DNA of 64,000 bases. It comes from Flavobacterium salmonis (GTDB lineage Bacteria; Bacteroidota; Bacteroidia; Flavobacteriales; Flavobacteriaceae). Below the pieces are notes generated by a model. That model was not told the origin of the DNA. It was given only the letters and a program-made list of their open reading frames with translations, and ran no database searches. Both the position numbers and the translations under genes were made by a program. Shown piece by piece: positions 1 to 8,628 of the stretch (the first letter of the stretch is position 1; every line of letters begins with the position of its first letter). The stretch is taken from contig NZ_CAIJDP010000088.1 in assembly GCF_903819435.1 (NCBI RefSeq), forward strand, positions 124,001-188,000. Reading direction: 5' to 3'.

Positions 1-421
1 GAATACCTAATTTTATTAAATTGGAAATCACAATTGAAAGCGGTGTTATAATTCTTGGGAAATAAACTTTTCCGAAGATTCCCGCATTGGCTTTAAATGT
101 ATCTGAAGTACTTGTTAAACAAGATGTAAAGTAATTCCATACAGTTATTCCGGCAAGATTAAACAAAAACGCAGGTACCTTTCCTGTATCAATCCCAGCA
201 ACATTATTAAAAATAATAGTATAAGTTAGCGAGGTTAATAAAGGCTGAATAAGATACCAAAGTGGTCCTAAAACTGTTTGTTTATAAACTGTAATTACAT
301 CTCGTTTTACAAATAGCAACAATAAATCTCTATATTGCCATATTTCTTTAAAATTAAGAGCGAAAAAATTATTTTTTGGTGTTATTTCAAACAACCAATC
401 TTTATTATCAATATTATTCAT
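1..421 (-). CDS. ABC-2 type polysaccharide transporter permease (Wzm/KpsM-like), 3' end outside window
   Basis: The first 140 codons of a minus-strand gene that runs off the left edge, with ATG at 421. The translation begins MNNIDNKDWLFEITPKNNFF and continues with a motif around WQYRDLLLLFVKRD, then VYKQTVLGPLWYLIQPLL. That is the characteristic N-terminal part of the ABC-2 permeases that export O-antigen, teichoic acid or capsule with a Wzt-type ATPase. Hydrophobic membrane segments start near residue 50. It lies 102 bases after the WbpM/CapD-type gene, with a terminator-like hairpin between, so it may be a separate unit. The partner ATPase would be expected further left and cannot be seen. 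The family call is firm; the substrate is not known. Confidence 0.85.
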   Translation of the reverse strand, partial: MNNIDNKDWLFEITPKNNFFALNFKEIWQYRDLLLLFVKRDVITVYKQTVLGPLWYLIQPLLTSLTYTIIFNNVAGIDTGKVPAFLFNLAGITVWNYFTSCLTSTSDTFKANAGIFGKVYFPRIITPLSIVISNLIKLGI

Positions 422-472
422 TTCATAAATTAACAGGGTTTTTACCCATTCAAAAAAAGATTAAAAAAGCAA

Positions 473-498
473 AAGGCGTTTTTTTATAAAAACACCTT
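473..498 (-). terminator. Probable intrinsic terminator after the WbpM/CapD-type gene
   Basis: Positions 473-483 and 488-498 form an 11-base inverted repeat with one G-U type mismatch and a 4-base loop. Read on the minus strand the stem is followed by a T-rich run (positions 461-472). It lies 26 bases beyond the stop of the dehydratase gene at 524, where a terminator for the main polysaccharide unit would be expected. Confidence 0.6.
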
Positions 499-523
499 CC
501 ATATTTACTATATAATAAACATT

Positions 524-2491
524 TTATACATCCAAAACCTCAAAAGAAGAATTCATACTTTTAAATTCTGGAACTATTTTTTTCATTTTACTAACAATAT
601 CATCATTACTATAAAAATTGGCAATCTCTATGAGTTGGTCTACTTCAGTATGCAGATTTTCATACTCATCCTGGATTTCCTGTGCAATCATAATTTTATT
701 ATGATAGGTTGGTAAAGTTTTAGAAGTATCATTTAATAATTCTTCATACAATTTTTCACCTGGTCTAAGTCCTACAATCTTTATTTTTATCTCCTTGTCA
801 GGGATAAAACCGGCTAACTTAATCATTTTTTTGGCTAAATCTATAATCTTTACCGGTTTACCCATATCAAAGATGTAAATTTCACCACCCTTTCCCATTG
901 CTCCTGCTTCTAAAACCAACTGACAGGCTTCTGGGATGGTCATGAAATAACGTATAATATCCTGATGAGTTATAGTAACAGGACCTCCCTCAGCAATTTG
1001 TCTAGTAAACAAAGGAACTACTGATCCATTGGAACCTAATACATTCCCAAAACGGGTTGTAATAAATTTAGTTACACATTGCGATTTTTCAGTTTGATTT
1101 TTTAAAAATAAAGACTGTACATATTTTTCCGCAATACGTTTACTTGCCCCCATAACATTACTAGGGTTAACGGCTTTATCAGTAGAAACCATTACAAATT
1201 TTTTAACCTTGTATTTACAAGCCAAATCTGCTAAATTTTTAGTCCCTTTTACATTTGTAAGAATCGCTTGTGAGGGATTTTCTTCCATCAGGGGAACATG
1301 CTTATAGGCAGCAGCATGAAAAATAACCTGGGGGCTATAATCTATAAATACTTTTTCTAAAGCTTTTTTACTCTTAACATCAGCAATAACGGCCCTTATT
1401 TTTGTTTGAGAATCCATACTCAAAGTTTCCAGACATAGATTATGCAAAGGTGTTTCTGCTTGGTCTAAAATAATTATTGTTTTAGGATTAAATCCTAAAA
1501 CCTGCCTTACAATTTCGCTACCAATAGAACCTGCGGCCCCTGTAATTAAGATCACTTTATCTTTCAATTGTTTAGATATAGATTTACTATCCAAAACAAT
1601 TGGTTTCCTTTCTAATAAATCCTCAATCTGAATATTTTTTACTTTTTGAGAAATCTCTTTTTGATTTTCCCAATCTGAAATTAAAGGAACTGTGTATACC
1701 TTGTAATTAAATTCTAAACATTGGTCAACAATAATTAACTGCTCTTCCTTAGATAAACTTTTATCAGCAATAATAACTCCTTCTGCAGCTACTGATCGCA
1801 TTAATGCTGGTAATTTTTTCTTTTGAATCAATATTGGCATATCAAGCATTCGCTTAGAGGCGTTTTGATTATTTTTATCTACAAAACCAACAATCTTAAA
1901 TCTGGAAGGCGTTTCAAATTTTAATGCATTGGCAACTGAAATTGCATTAGCATCTGTACCATAAATAACTGTTCTTATTAATTTAGAATCCGTTTTTTCT
2001 GAAAAATAAATTTCAAAAGTTTGTTTTACAATTACCCTATATAAAAACAAACCACAAAAAGAAAGGACTAAGTTTATAAAAAGAGCTGTATTTAAAAAAG
2101 CTTTGTGTCCTGAATATAACTCATATATCAAATTAAAGAACAAAAAGAAAACCAAAACTGACATCTGTGAAAACAGTAGTTTGATTGCGTCTATATAGGA
2201 AGAATGCCTAATAATTCCTGAATATGTTCTAAAAAGCCAGAAGAAAAACACATTAACAAGTATAAGACTTGTAACAAAAATGAAATGAAATGATGTTATA
2301 ATATACCCTAATGCTGTTCCCTCAAACAACATATAAGTAAGTGTAAACGAAAAGATAAGAACCATTACATCAATAGCAACAATAATCCATCTTGGTAAAT
2401 AACTAAGATTATTAATGTTTGCTTTAAGGTTTCTTGGCGAAAAATTGTTATGTAACAAAGCCGCCATGTTGTTTCGTTTATCTGTATTCAA
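524..2491 (-). CDS. Membrane-bound nucleoside-diphosphate-sugar 4,6-dehydratase (WbpM/CapD/PglF family)
   Basis: This 655-residue protein has four or five N-terminal membrane segments (about residues 35-155), then a CoA-binding-like Rossmann region, then an extended SDR catalytic domain. The SDR part shows the NAD-binding motif TGAAGSIGSEIV near residue 315 and the family signature STDKAVNPSNVMGASKR near 440. Full-length members convert UDP-GlcNAc to a 4-keto-6-deoxy sugar at the inner membrane, the first step to QuiNAc, FucNAc or bacillosamine. It is the last gene before a terminator, 82 bases after rmlA. The length and architecture match full-length WbpM rather than the short FlaA1 form. 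The exact sugar made is inferred, not shown. Confidence 0.88.
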   Translation of the reverse strand: MNTDKRNNMAALLHNNFSPRNLKANINNLSYLPRWIIVAIDVMVLIFSFTLTYMLFEGTALGYIITSFHFIFVTSLILVNVFFFWLFRTYSGIIRHSSYIDAIKLLFSQMSVLVFFLFFNLIYELYSGHKAFLNTALFINLVLSFCGLFLYRVIVKQTFEIYFSEKTDSKLIRTVIYGTDANAISVANALKFETPSRFKIVGFVDKNNQNASKRMLDMPILIQKKKLPALMRSVAAEGVIIADKSLSKEEQLIIVDQCLEFNYKVYTVPLISDWENQKEISQKVKNIQIEDLLERKPIVLDSKSISKQLKDKVILITGAAGSIGSEIVRQVLGFNPKTIIILDQAETPLHNLCLETLSMDSQTKIRAVIADVKSKKALEKVFIDYSPQVIFHAAAYKHVPLMEENPSQAILTNVKGTKNLADLACKYKVKKFVMVSTDKAVNPSNVMGASKRIAEKYVQSLFLKNQTEKSQCVTKFITTRFGNVLGSNGSVVPLFTRQIAEGGPVTITHQDIIRYFMTIPEACQLVLEAGAMGKGGEIYIFDMGKPVKIIDLAKKMIKLAGFIPDKEIKIKIVGLRPGEKLYEELLNDTSKTLPTYHNKIMIAQEIQDEYENLHTEVDQLIEIANFYSNDDIVSKMKKIVPEFKSMNSSFEVLDV

Positions 2492-2573
2492 ATTGGTTAT
2501 ATTTAATATTTACAACTAAGCACAATTACAAAAGTACTAATTTAACATATAAAAAGATATTTCTTTAAAAGAA

Positions 2574-3458
2574 TTAAAATCTGGCTCCCTTTTTCTTTTG
2601 CTTCAAAAATTCTAACAGATAGGTCCCATAACCTGATTTAACCAGAGGCAGCGCAAGTTCTTCTAACTGTTCATCCTTAATAAAACCTTGTCTCCATGCA
2701 ATTTCTTCGATACAGCCAACTTTTAATCCCTGTCTTTCTTCTAAGACCTGAACAAATTGTCCGGCCTGCATTAAACTATTAAAAGTTCCAGTATCTAACC
2801 AAGCAGTTCCTCTGCTTAAAATACCAACTTTTAAAGATTCTTTTTCTAAATAAACTTTATTTACATCTGTAATTTCATATTCTCCCCTGGCACTTGGCTG
2901 AATATTTTTAGCTATTTCTACAACTGAGTTATCATAAAAATACAATCCGGGAACTGCATAACTTGATTTTGGCTCTTCGGGTTTTTCTTCAATTGATATA
3001 GCTTTAAGGTTTTCATCAAATTCCACAACTCCATAACGTTCAGGATCTGAAACATGATAAGCAAACACAACTCCTCCATTGGGCTTTGTATTTGACTTTA
3101 AAAGCTCCTGCATATTAGAACCAAAAAATATATTATCTCCTAAAATAAGAGCAACATCATCATTACCAATAAATTCTTCTCCAATTACAAAAGCCTGAGC
3201 TAAACCATTTGGAATAGCTTGTTCAGCATAACTAAATTTGCATCCTAAACTCACCCCATCACCTAATAATTTTTTAAAATTTGGTAAATCATGGGGTGTA
3301 GAAATAATTAATATTTCATTTATTCCAGACATCATCAATGTTGATAATGGATAATAAATCATAGGCTTATCATATACTGGCATCATTTGCTTACTCATAG
3401 CAAGAGTCAAAGGGTGTAATCTTGTTCCTGAACCACCAGCTAATATAATTCCTTTCAT
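2574..3458 (-). CDS. rmlA: Glucose-1-phosphate thymidylyltransferase RmlA
   Basis: This 294-residue enzyme joins dTTP and glucose-1-phosphate to give dTDP-glucose, the first step of dTDP-L-rhamnose and of many dTDP-amino sugars. The N-terminus has the nucleotidyltransferase signature GGSGTRLHPLT (residues 8-18), then KPMIYYPLSTLM; EKPEEPKS and a TGTF motif follow. Length is normal for the family. It follows rmlD by 78 bases in the same direction, and rmlC lies just upstream of that. The fourth pathway gene, rmlB, sits about 18 kb upstream in the same locus, so the rml set is split. Confidence 0.95.
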   Translation of the reverse strand: MKGIILAGGSGTRLHPLTLAMSKQMMPVYDKPMIYYPLSTLMMSGINEILIISTPHDLPNFKKLLGDGVSLGCKFSYAEQAIPNGLAQAFVIGEEFIGNDDVALILGDNIFFGSNMQELLKSNTKPNGGVVFAYHVSDPERYGVVEFDENLKAISIEEKPEEPKSSYAVPGLYFYDNSVVEIAKNIQPSARGEYEITDVNKVYLEKESLKVGILSRGTAWLDTGTFNSLMQAGQFVQVLEERQGLKVGCIEEIAWRQGFIKDEQLEELALPLVKSGYGTYLLEFLKQKKKGARF

Positions 3459-3536
3459 ATATTTTTGTAATTTTTTAGGATTAGATTTCTTTTTAAATTG
3501 CTTTAGAAATCTTGGAAAACTTCAACCTTTTTTTAT

Positions 3537-4382
3537 TTAAACAAACATTTTTCTTAAACTTTCTCTATAATCCGGAACATCTAAATTATAGATTCTTTTT
3601 ATTTTTTTCTTATCCAGTAAAGAAAATTGAGGGCGTTTTGCCGGTGTGGGATATGATGCAGATGGAACTCCCCCAACATTACAATTATATTTCCCAAATT
3701 CTCTTATACTTAACGCAAACTCATACCAACTTATTTCGCCTTCATTGGAATAATTATAGATTCCTGGTATCCAATTTGGTGAATCCAAAATATCCAACAT
3801 GGCTTGAGCTAAGTCAGCTGCGTAAGTTGGAGAGCCTATTTGATCATTTACCACATTAATTGATTCTTTTTCCTTCATCAGTCGCTGCATCGTTTTAACA
3901 AAGTTATTACCAAACTTACTGTAAACCCAAGAAGTTCTTATTATAATTGAATTTGGATTTTCAGTCAGACAAGCGATCTCACCTGCTCGCTTACTAGCAC
4001 CATAAATATTGATCGGATTTGTTTCAGCTTCTTCATTTAAAGCAATTGAAGAAGTTCCATCAAATACATAGTCCGTTGAAATGTGTATTAATTTTGCATT
4101 GTTTTCTTTAGCATACTTTGCTATTAATTGTACTGCTAAGTGATTTACAGTAAAGGCAATTTCTTTTTCTGATTCTGCTTTATCTACTGCAGTATAGGCA
4201 CCACAATTAAAAATTATGTTAGGTTGAATTTCTTTTAATTGTTTTGCTAAAACTTTTAAATCATCCAAAGTAATTTGTGTTCTGTTTGCAAAAATCCATT
4301 CAAATTGTGAATGTTTTGTCGATAAGACCGAAAGCTCAGTGCCTAATTGGCCATTAGCACCTGTCACCAATATTTTTTCCAT
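3537..4382 (-). CDS. rmlD: dTDP-4-dehydrorhamnose reductase RmlD
   Basis: This 281-residue SDR enzyme makes the last reduction to dTDP-L-rhamnose. It shows the NAD(P)-binding GANGQLGTEL at residues 8-17, the STDYVFDG motif, and the catalytic YGASKRAGE. Its start codon overlaps the stop of rmlC by one base (TAATG at 4382), a sign of translational coupling. The 78-base gap to rmlA contains only a weak AT-rich 8-base inverted repeat (3483-3490 with 3505-3512). An overlapping plus-strand reading frame over the 3' half has no coding features. Confidence 0.95.
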   Translation of the reverse strand: MEKILVTGANGQLGTELSVLSTKHSQFEWIFANRTQITLDDLKVLAKQLKEIQPNIIFNCGAYTAVDKAESEKEIAFTVNHLAVQLIAKYAKENNAKLIHISTDYVFDGTSSIALNEEAETNPINIYGASKRAGEIACLTENPNSIIIRTSWVYSKFGNNFVKTMQRLMKEKESINVVNDQIGSPTYAADLAQAMLDILDSPNWIPGIYNYSNEGEISWYEFALSIREFGKYNCNVGGVPSASYPTPAKRPQFSLLDKKKIKRIYNLDVPDYRESLRKMFV

Positions 4383-4930
4383 TAGAATAAGCTATTACAA
4401 TTTTCAATAAAAGGAAGTATTTTATCTTTATCAGAAACTATTGCATGTTCTAAGTTCATACCCCAATCAATATTTAAAGAAGGGTCATCAAATTTAATCC
4501 CACCTTCGGAAGCTTTATTATAAAACTGATCACATTTATACATCACGGAAGCTGTTTCACTAATAACCGAAAATCCGTGAGCAAAACCTTGAGGCACTAA
4601 TAATTGTTTTTTATTTTCAGCCGAAAGTAAAACGCTAAATGATTTTCCATAAGTTGGAGAATTTTTTCTTAAATCTACTGCAACATCAATAATTTCTCCT
4701 TCTAAAACACGAACCAGTTTCGTTTGTGCAAAAGGTGGATTTTGATAATGCAAACCTCTTAAAGTTCCTTTTCTTGAAAAAGATTGATTATCCTGAACAA
4801 AATCAATATCTATTTCTAAATCTTCAAATTTAGTTTTGCTGTAGGATTCAAAAAAATAACCTCTCTCATCACCAAAAACCGTTGGCTCCACTATTATTAA
4901 ATCTTTTATAAAGGTTTTTTCAATTTTCAT
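4382..4930 (-). CDS. rmlC: dTDP-4-dehydrorhamnose 3,5-epimerase RmlC
   Basis: This 182-residue cupin-fold epimerase acts on dTDP-4-keto-6-deoxyglucose in rhamnose synthesis. Diagnostic features are DERGYFFESYS near residue 21, the RGLHYQ motif holding the catalytic histidine near residue 59, and VPQGFAHGF near 112. Length matches the family. It is directly coupled to rmlD by a one-base overlap and lies 25 bases after the aminotransferase gene. The presence of rmlA, rmlC, rmlD here and rmlB upstream makes rhamnose a confident component of the polysaccharide. Confidence 0.95.
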   Translation of the reverse strand: MKIEKTFIKDLIIVEPTVFGDERGYFFESYSKTKFEDLEIDIDFVQDNQSFSRKGTLRGLHYQNPPFAQTKLVRVLEGEIIDVAVDLRKNSPTYGKSFSVLLSAENKKQLLVPQGFAHGFSVISETASVMYKCDQFYNKASEGGIKFDDPSLNIDWGMNLEHAIVSDKDKILPFIENCNSLF

Positions 4931-4955
4931 TTTTAAAATGTAATTCTTTTTTTAT

Positions 4956-6101
4956 TTATGTTATTTTAAAGAAGTTATAAATCACTTCTTTAATTCTGTC
5001 TTTTTCTTCATTTGTAATATAGGAGCCTGATGGTAAACACAATCCTCTCTCGAATAAATATTCAGCAACATTATTACCATAATATGGATAATTGGTAAAA
5101 AGAGGCTGCAAATGCATAGGTTTCCATATTGGGCGACATTCAATATTTGCACTTTCAAATGCAAGCCTTAAACTTTCTCTATCTATATTTTTTTTTTCGC
5201 TTGGTTCAACTAAAATTGTACTTAACCAATAATTTGAAAAACAATCATTATTAGCTACCTTAAAAAAATGTATTTCGTCTATATTCTTGAAAATTTTGTC
5301 ATAAAAACTATTTATTTCTCTTCTGGCAATAATGTTTTGTTTTAATATCTCCATCTGACCAAGACCTATGCCTGCGCAAACATTACTCATTCTGTAATTA
5401 TAGCCTATTTGACTATGCTCATAATGTATTGCTTTATCTTTTGATTGGGTGGCATAAAAAATAGCCTTTTCTTTAGATGATTGTGAATTAGAAATTAAAA
5501 CTCCACCACTTGAAGTAGTAATGATTTTATTTCCATTAAAAGACAAAACTCCATAAGTGCCAAAAGTACCGCACTTTTTACCTTTATAAGTACTCCCAAG
5601 AGCTTCTGCACTATCCTCAAGAACAGGAATTTCATATCGCTCAGCAATTTTATGAATTTCATCTACCTTATATGGGTTTCCGTACAAATGTACTGCTATA
5701 ATAGCTTTAGGTTTTTTACCCTTACTTATTCTGTCCTGAATAGCAATTTCAAGACTCTTGGGACAAATGTTCCAAGTTTCTGTTTCGCTGTCTACAAATA
5801 CGGGAATAGCACCTTGATATAAAATAGGATTAGCTGAGGCCGAAAATGTCAGGCTTTGACAAATAACTTCATCCCCAATTCCTACACCTAATAAAATCAA
5901 CGCTAAATGAATTGCAGATGTCCCAGAATTTAAGGCCGTTACAAATATTTTATCGTCAAGATAATTTTCCAGAACTTTCTCAAAATCATTAACATTCGGC
6001 CCACCAGAAGTGATCCAGTTATCTTCAAGGGCTTTCTGAATATATTTTTGTTCAAAACCACTTTGCTTTGACAAGGATAAAAAAATTCTTTTATTAGTCA
6101 T
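4956..6101 (-). CDS. DegT/DnrJ/EryC1/StrS-family sugar aminotransferase
   Basis: A PLP-dependent aminotransferase of 381 residues from the chosen start, which places an amino group on a keto-sugar nucleotide. The PLP lysine lies in FNGNKIITTSSGG, preceded by EDSAEALGSTYKG; NSGTSAIHLAL is the N-terminal signature. A reading frame extending to 6143 would add 14 residues (MMMM...) lying mostly inside the upstream cupin gene. The ATG at 6101, giving MTNKRIFLSLS, matches family N-termini and leaves only an 8-base overlap. The neighbouring cupin epimerase or isomerase suggests a 3-amino or 4-amino deoxyhexose; which position is aminated cannot be read from the sequence. A poly-A run of 10 (plus-strand T at about 5188-5197) lies inside the gene. 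Confidence 0.9.
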   Translation of the reverse strand: MTNKRIFLSLSKQSGFEQKYIQKALEDNWITSGGPNVNDFEKVLENYLDDKIFVTALNSGTSAIHLALILLGVGIGDEVICQSLTFSASANPILYQGAIPVFVDSETETWNICPKSLEIAIQDRISKGKKPKAIIAVHLYGNPYKVDEIHKIAERYEIPVLEDSAEALGSTYKGKKCGTFGTYGVLSFNGNKIITTSSGGVLISNSQSSKEKAIFYATQSKDKAIHYEHSQIGYNYRMSNVCAGIGLGQMEILKQNIIARREINSFYDKIFKNIDEIHFFKVANNDCFSNYWLSTILVEPSEKKNIDRESLRLAFESANIECRPIWKPMHLQPLFTNYPYYGNNVAEYLFERGLCLPSGSYITNEEKDRIKEVIYNFFKIT

Positions 6102-6519
6102 TAATTTTCCAATAATCCGAAGTATAACGAACATCATCATCACTAACTTTCGTTAATGGCAAAGTCGAAAATGATATCAGCTTAGAGTTTATTTCTAATG
6201 ATTCAATAGCGTTTGCATGACCAGCTGGTACATGTAAAATTTTGCTATCAGAGGCTGACATGATAATAGTTTCAACTTTTAATTCTTTTGAAGGATTTTC
6301 CCAGTTATCAATTTTTACAAAATGAATTTTAAAAGATCCGTTTATGCAATAGAAATTTTTAGCATCCAATTTATGTCCTTGCCAAGCTCTAATAGGATTT
6401 TCATCAGAATTACTAATAATATAAAACCTTTCGATATCCTTAAAACTGAAATCATTTACATACGAAATAGTTCCCCGATGATCTGAAAAATTGCCTCCCT
6501 GAATTATGTTAGAATCCAT
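6094..6519 (-). CDS. RmlC-like cupin sugar epimerase/isomerase (possibly FdtA/QdtA-type ketoisomerase)
   Basis: This 141-residue single cupin domain resembles both RmlC epimerases and the WxcM/FdtA/QdtA keto-isomerases. Visible features are an N-terminal DHRGTISYV, a central RAWQGHKLDAK corresponding to the RmlC region with the catalytic histidine, and HVPAGHANAIESL corresponding to the second metal-free cupin motif. It lies directly upstream of, and overlaps by 8 bases, the DegT aminotransferase, an order typical of dTDP-3-amino-3,6-dideoxyhexose pathways. Epimerase and 3,4-ketoisomerase activity cannot be separated from sequence alone. No acetyltransferase gene for an N-acylated product is seen beside it. 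Confidence 0.75.
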   Translation of the reverse strand: MDSNIIQGGNFSDHRGTISYVNDFSFKDIERFYIISNSDENPIRAWQGHKLDAKNFYCINGSFKIHFVKIDNWENPSKELKVETIIMSASDSKILHVPAGHANAIESLEINSKLISFSTLPLTKVSDDDVRYTSDYWKIND

Positions 6520-6529
6520 TAATTTAATT

Positions 6530-7480
6530 TTAAATTGTCTTTTTTAGCAAATAGAATTTTAAGGTATATACCAAAAGTAAAGGAGGGATAATAATTGCAA
6601 ATATTAATATATCCAGAACTTTATGATATAAAAAAACAACTAAAACCGATACCACTATTTGTGCTAATGCATAATATAGAGCAACTAATCTGTGTTGAAT
6701 TTTATATTCGTTGCTTAAAACCTGATATAGATGCAAGCGATGTGCTTCAAATATATTTTGCCTTAAATATAACCGATGTAAAATTGTACAACATGAATCT
6801 GCTCCATAAACTGCTAAAAATAAAATCCAAATAATTGAGTTAGTGGCTAAAATAAGTTTAAAAACCAGATATATTATCCAAAAAGCAATTGCTATACTGC
6901 CAACATCTCCGGCGAAACATTTCGCTTTTTTTCTGTAATTAAAAAAAAGGAAAACCAAACTAGCGACTATAGCATATTTTATAAAATTCCCATCTGTGAA
7001 TAGTTGAATATTTTTGTTTACATATAATAGCGAACCCATTACCACTAAAGTATATAAAGCTGTTATGCCGTTTATTCCATCCATGAAATTGTAAGCATTT
7101 ATTAAGCCAATAGCTGTAATGTAAGCCACTATAAGACCTAAAAGAAAGGCAGGATTAAAAATACCTAAGTCGAAAAATATTAAAGTAATAGCCAAAAAGT
7201 GAATTGAGATTCGAATTTTATTTGACAAACTCTGAATATCATCCCAAAAACTTACGAAGCTCACTAATGTAATTCCTATAAAGAAAAAATAATTATTTTG
7301 GATATGTTGGACCGAATACAACAAAGCTGCAAACCAAAAAATAACTCCTCCCCCACGCAAAGTAATTTCGGTATGAGAGCTTCTTTGATTAGGTTTGTCA
7401 ATAATATTAAAACGGTTTGCGACTTTAAAGTATAGTAACATTAAAATCATTAAAAGAAACCCTAGTATTGTATATTCCAT
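6530..7480 (-). CDS. Polyprenyl-phosphate sugar-1-phosphate transferase (WecA/WbpL/MraY family)
   Basis: This 316-residue polytopic membrane protein should start the repeat unit by transferring a HexNAc-1-phosphate from its UDP sugar to undecaprenyl phosphate. The family motifs are all present: DKP with RSSH near residues 28-36, the paired aspartates DD at 80-81, NAYNFMDGING at 128-138, GDVGS at 191-195 and the cytoplasmic HRLHLYQ at 247-253. About nine or ten membrane helices are evident. Length fits WbpL-type enzymes (around 320) better than MraY. It sits between an EpsG-type polymerase and the amino-sugar genes. A WbpM-type dehydratase in the same locus makes a 6-deoxy-HexNAc primer plausible, by analogy with wbpL-wbpM. 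Confidence 0.88.
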   Translation of the reverse strand: MEYTILGFLLMILMLLYFKVANRFNIIDKPNQRSSHTEITLRGGGVIFWFAALLYSVQHIQNNYFFFIGITLVSFVSFWDDIQSLSNKIRISIHFLAITLIFFDLGIFNPAFLLGLIVAYITAIGLINAYNFMDGINGITALYTLVVMGSLLYVNKNIQLFTDGNFIKYAIVASLVFLFFNYRKKAKCFAGDVGSIAIAFWIIYLVFKLILATNSIIWILFLAVYGADSCCTILHRLYLRQNIFEAHRLHLYQVLSNEYKIQHRLVALYYALAQIVVSVLVVFLYHKVLDILIFAIIIPPLLLVYTLKFYLLKKTI

Positions 7481-7519
7481 TATTTATTTTAAAATTTATT
7501 TATTAGTTTTTTAAATTAT

Positions 7520-8587
7520 TTAAATACAATTTTTAATCAATAGAGACTTGTAAGGAATTAACCTCATTTTTTCATCTTTTTGTTTTTCTCCATCTATTTT
7601 TATTGCTCTAAAAAAAGGAAATAAATAAAAACAACATATAAAACTGGTTAACCAGATTTTTTTATTCCGTAATGTGTAATAAATTATTTCAGAAACCAAA
7701 ATTATTTCAAAAATTCTAAAATAAATATAAACTCTAGTCAATTCTGTAGATTCTGAAAACATGTTTATAAAAACAATTGAAGATATATAAGCTAACATTA
7801 AACATCTCTGATGAGATAATTGAAAGCCGAATTTCTGATAATACCATAAAATAATTAGTCCCATAGTATTTAATACTAGAAGTTTGGCAAAAGGAACCGG
7901 AACAGTAAATTTATTAGAAACGTAATAGAGATAATGTGATTCTTTAAAAATAAAAGTCAGCAAATGAATAACACCAATTTGCGATATAATAAATGAAATA
8001 CCTATTACTAGATATAAATAACGAGTTTCAATAAACTCTCCCCACTTAAAAATGATGAAAAAGATAATAAAAGGGATTAAAGAACTATAGTGAATGAATA
8101 TAGCAGATATCATTAATAAAGAGTAATAATAATATTTTTTATCTAATAAAAAGCTAAATGCATAAAATGTAATAGCAACTGATAAAAACTGTCTTATATA
8201 GGTGAATGAATATAAAAACATTACGGGAATCATGAAATACAAGACTAGTGGTAAGGTACTTTTTTTAGTATATTTCCTGGCTCCTAAATAAACAAATAAA
8301 TAGGTAAAAAAAGAAAAAAAGAAAAAAAGAAATGTGTAACTCAGGTTCAAAAACCTAAAAATTTTCATTATCATTAAAAAACCATACTCAACATTATTGT
8401 CTCTTGTCCCATACATATACCAATAAGTATAGTTATTATAATCCCAACCTATGCCTTCTCTAAAACCTCCTATTAAAATCATAATCACAAGAAGGGATAA
8501 ACTAACAATTTTCTCTTTACCAGGATAATTATAACTAACTAAAAATAAAGCCAGTACAACAAAAATTAGTATAATATAAAAACCCAT
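7520..8587 (-). CDS. EpsG-family polysaccharide polymerase (Wzy-like), copy 2
   Basis: This 355-residue protein is almost wholly hydrophobic, with about ten membrane segments. The EpsG-family hallmarks are an early GGFREGIGWDYNNYTYWY (near residues 41-58) and YIRQFLSVAITFYAF (near 130-145). EpsG proteins act as Wzy-type polymerases that join lipid-linked repeat units on the outer face of the inner membrane. A second EpsG-family gene lies 2.2 kb upstream at 10806-11921, so two polymerase candidates share one locus. Sequence identity between the two is low apart from the motifs. Confidence 0.8.
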   Translation of the reverse strand: MGFYIILIFVVLALFLVSYNYPGKEKIVSLSLLVIMILIGGFREGIGWDYNNYTYWYMYGTRDNNVEYGFLMIMKIFRFLNLSYTFLFFFFSFFTYLFVYLGARKYTKKSTLPLVLYFMIPVMFLYSFTYIRQFLSVAITFYAFSFLLDKKYYYYSLLMISAIFIHYSSLIPFIIFFIIFKWGEFIETRYLYLVIGISFIISQIGVIHLLTFIFKESHYLYYVSNKFTVPVPFAKLLVLNTMGLIILWYYQKFGFQLSHQRCLMLAYISSIVFINMFSESTELTRVYIYFRIFEIILVSEIIYYTLRNKKIWLTSFICCFYLFPFFRAIKIDGEKQKDEKMRLIPYKSLLIKNCI

Positions 8588-8628
8588 CTATTTATTTTAT
8601 AAGATATTATTTAAAAACTGTACTTTGT

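Noticed and set aside
3483..3512. Inverted repeat between rmlD and rmlA
   Set aside because: Only 8 A/T-rich pairs, a 14-base loop and no following T-run, so neither a terminator nor a regulator is supported.
3512..3859. Plus-strand reading frame of 115 codons opposite rmlD
   Set aside because: It lies antisense to a clear rmlD, has no family resemblance and a composition typical of antisense shadows.
6102..6143. Longer N-terminus (MMMM...) for the sugar aminotransferase
   Set aside because: It lies inside the cupin gene and does not match DegT family starts; ATG at 6101 does.
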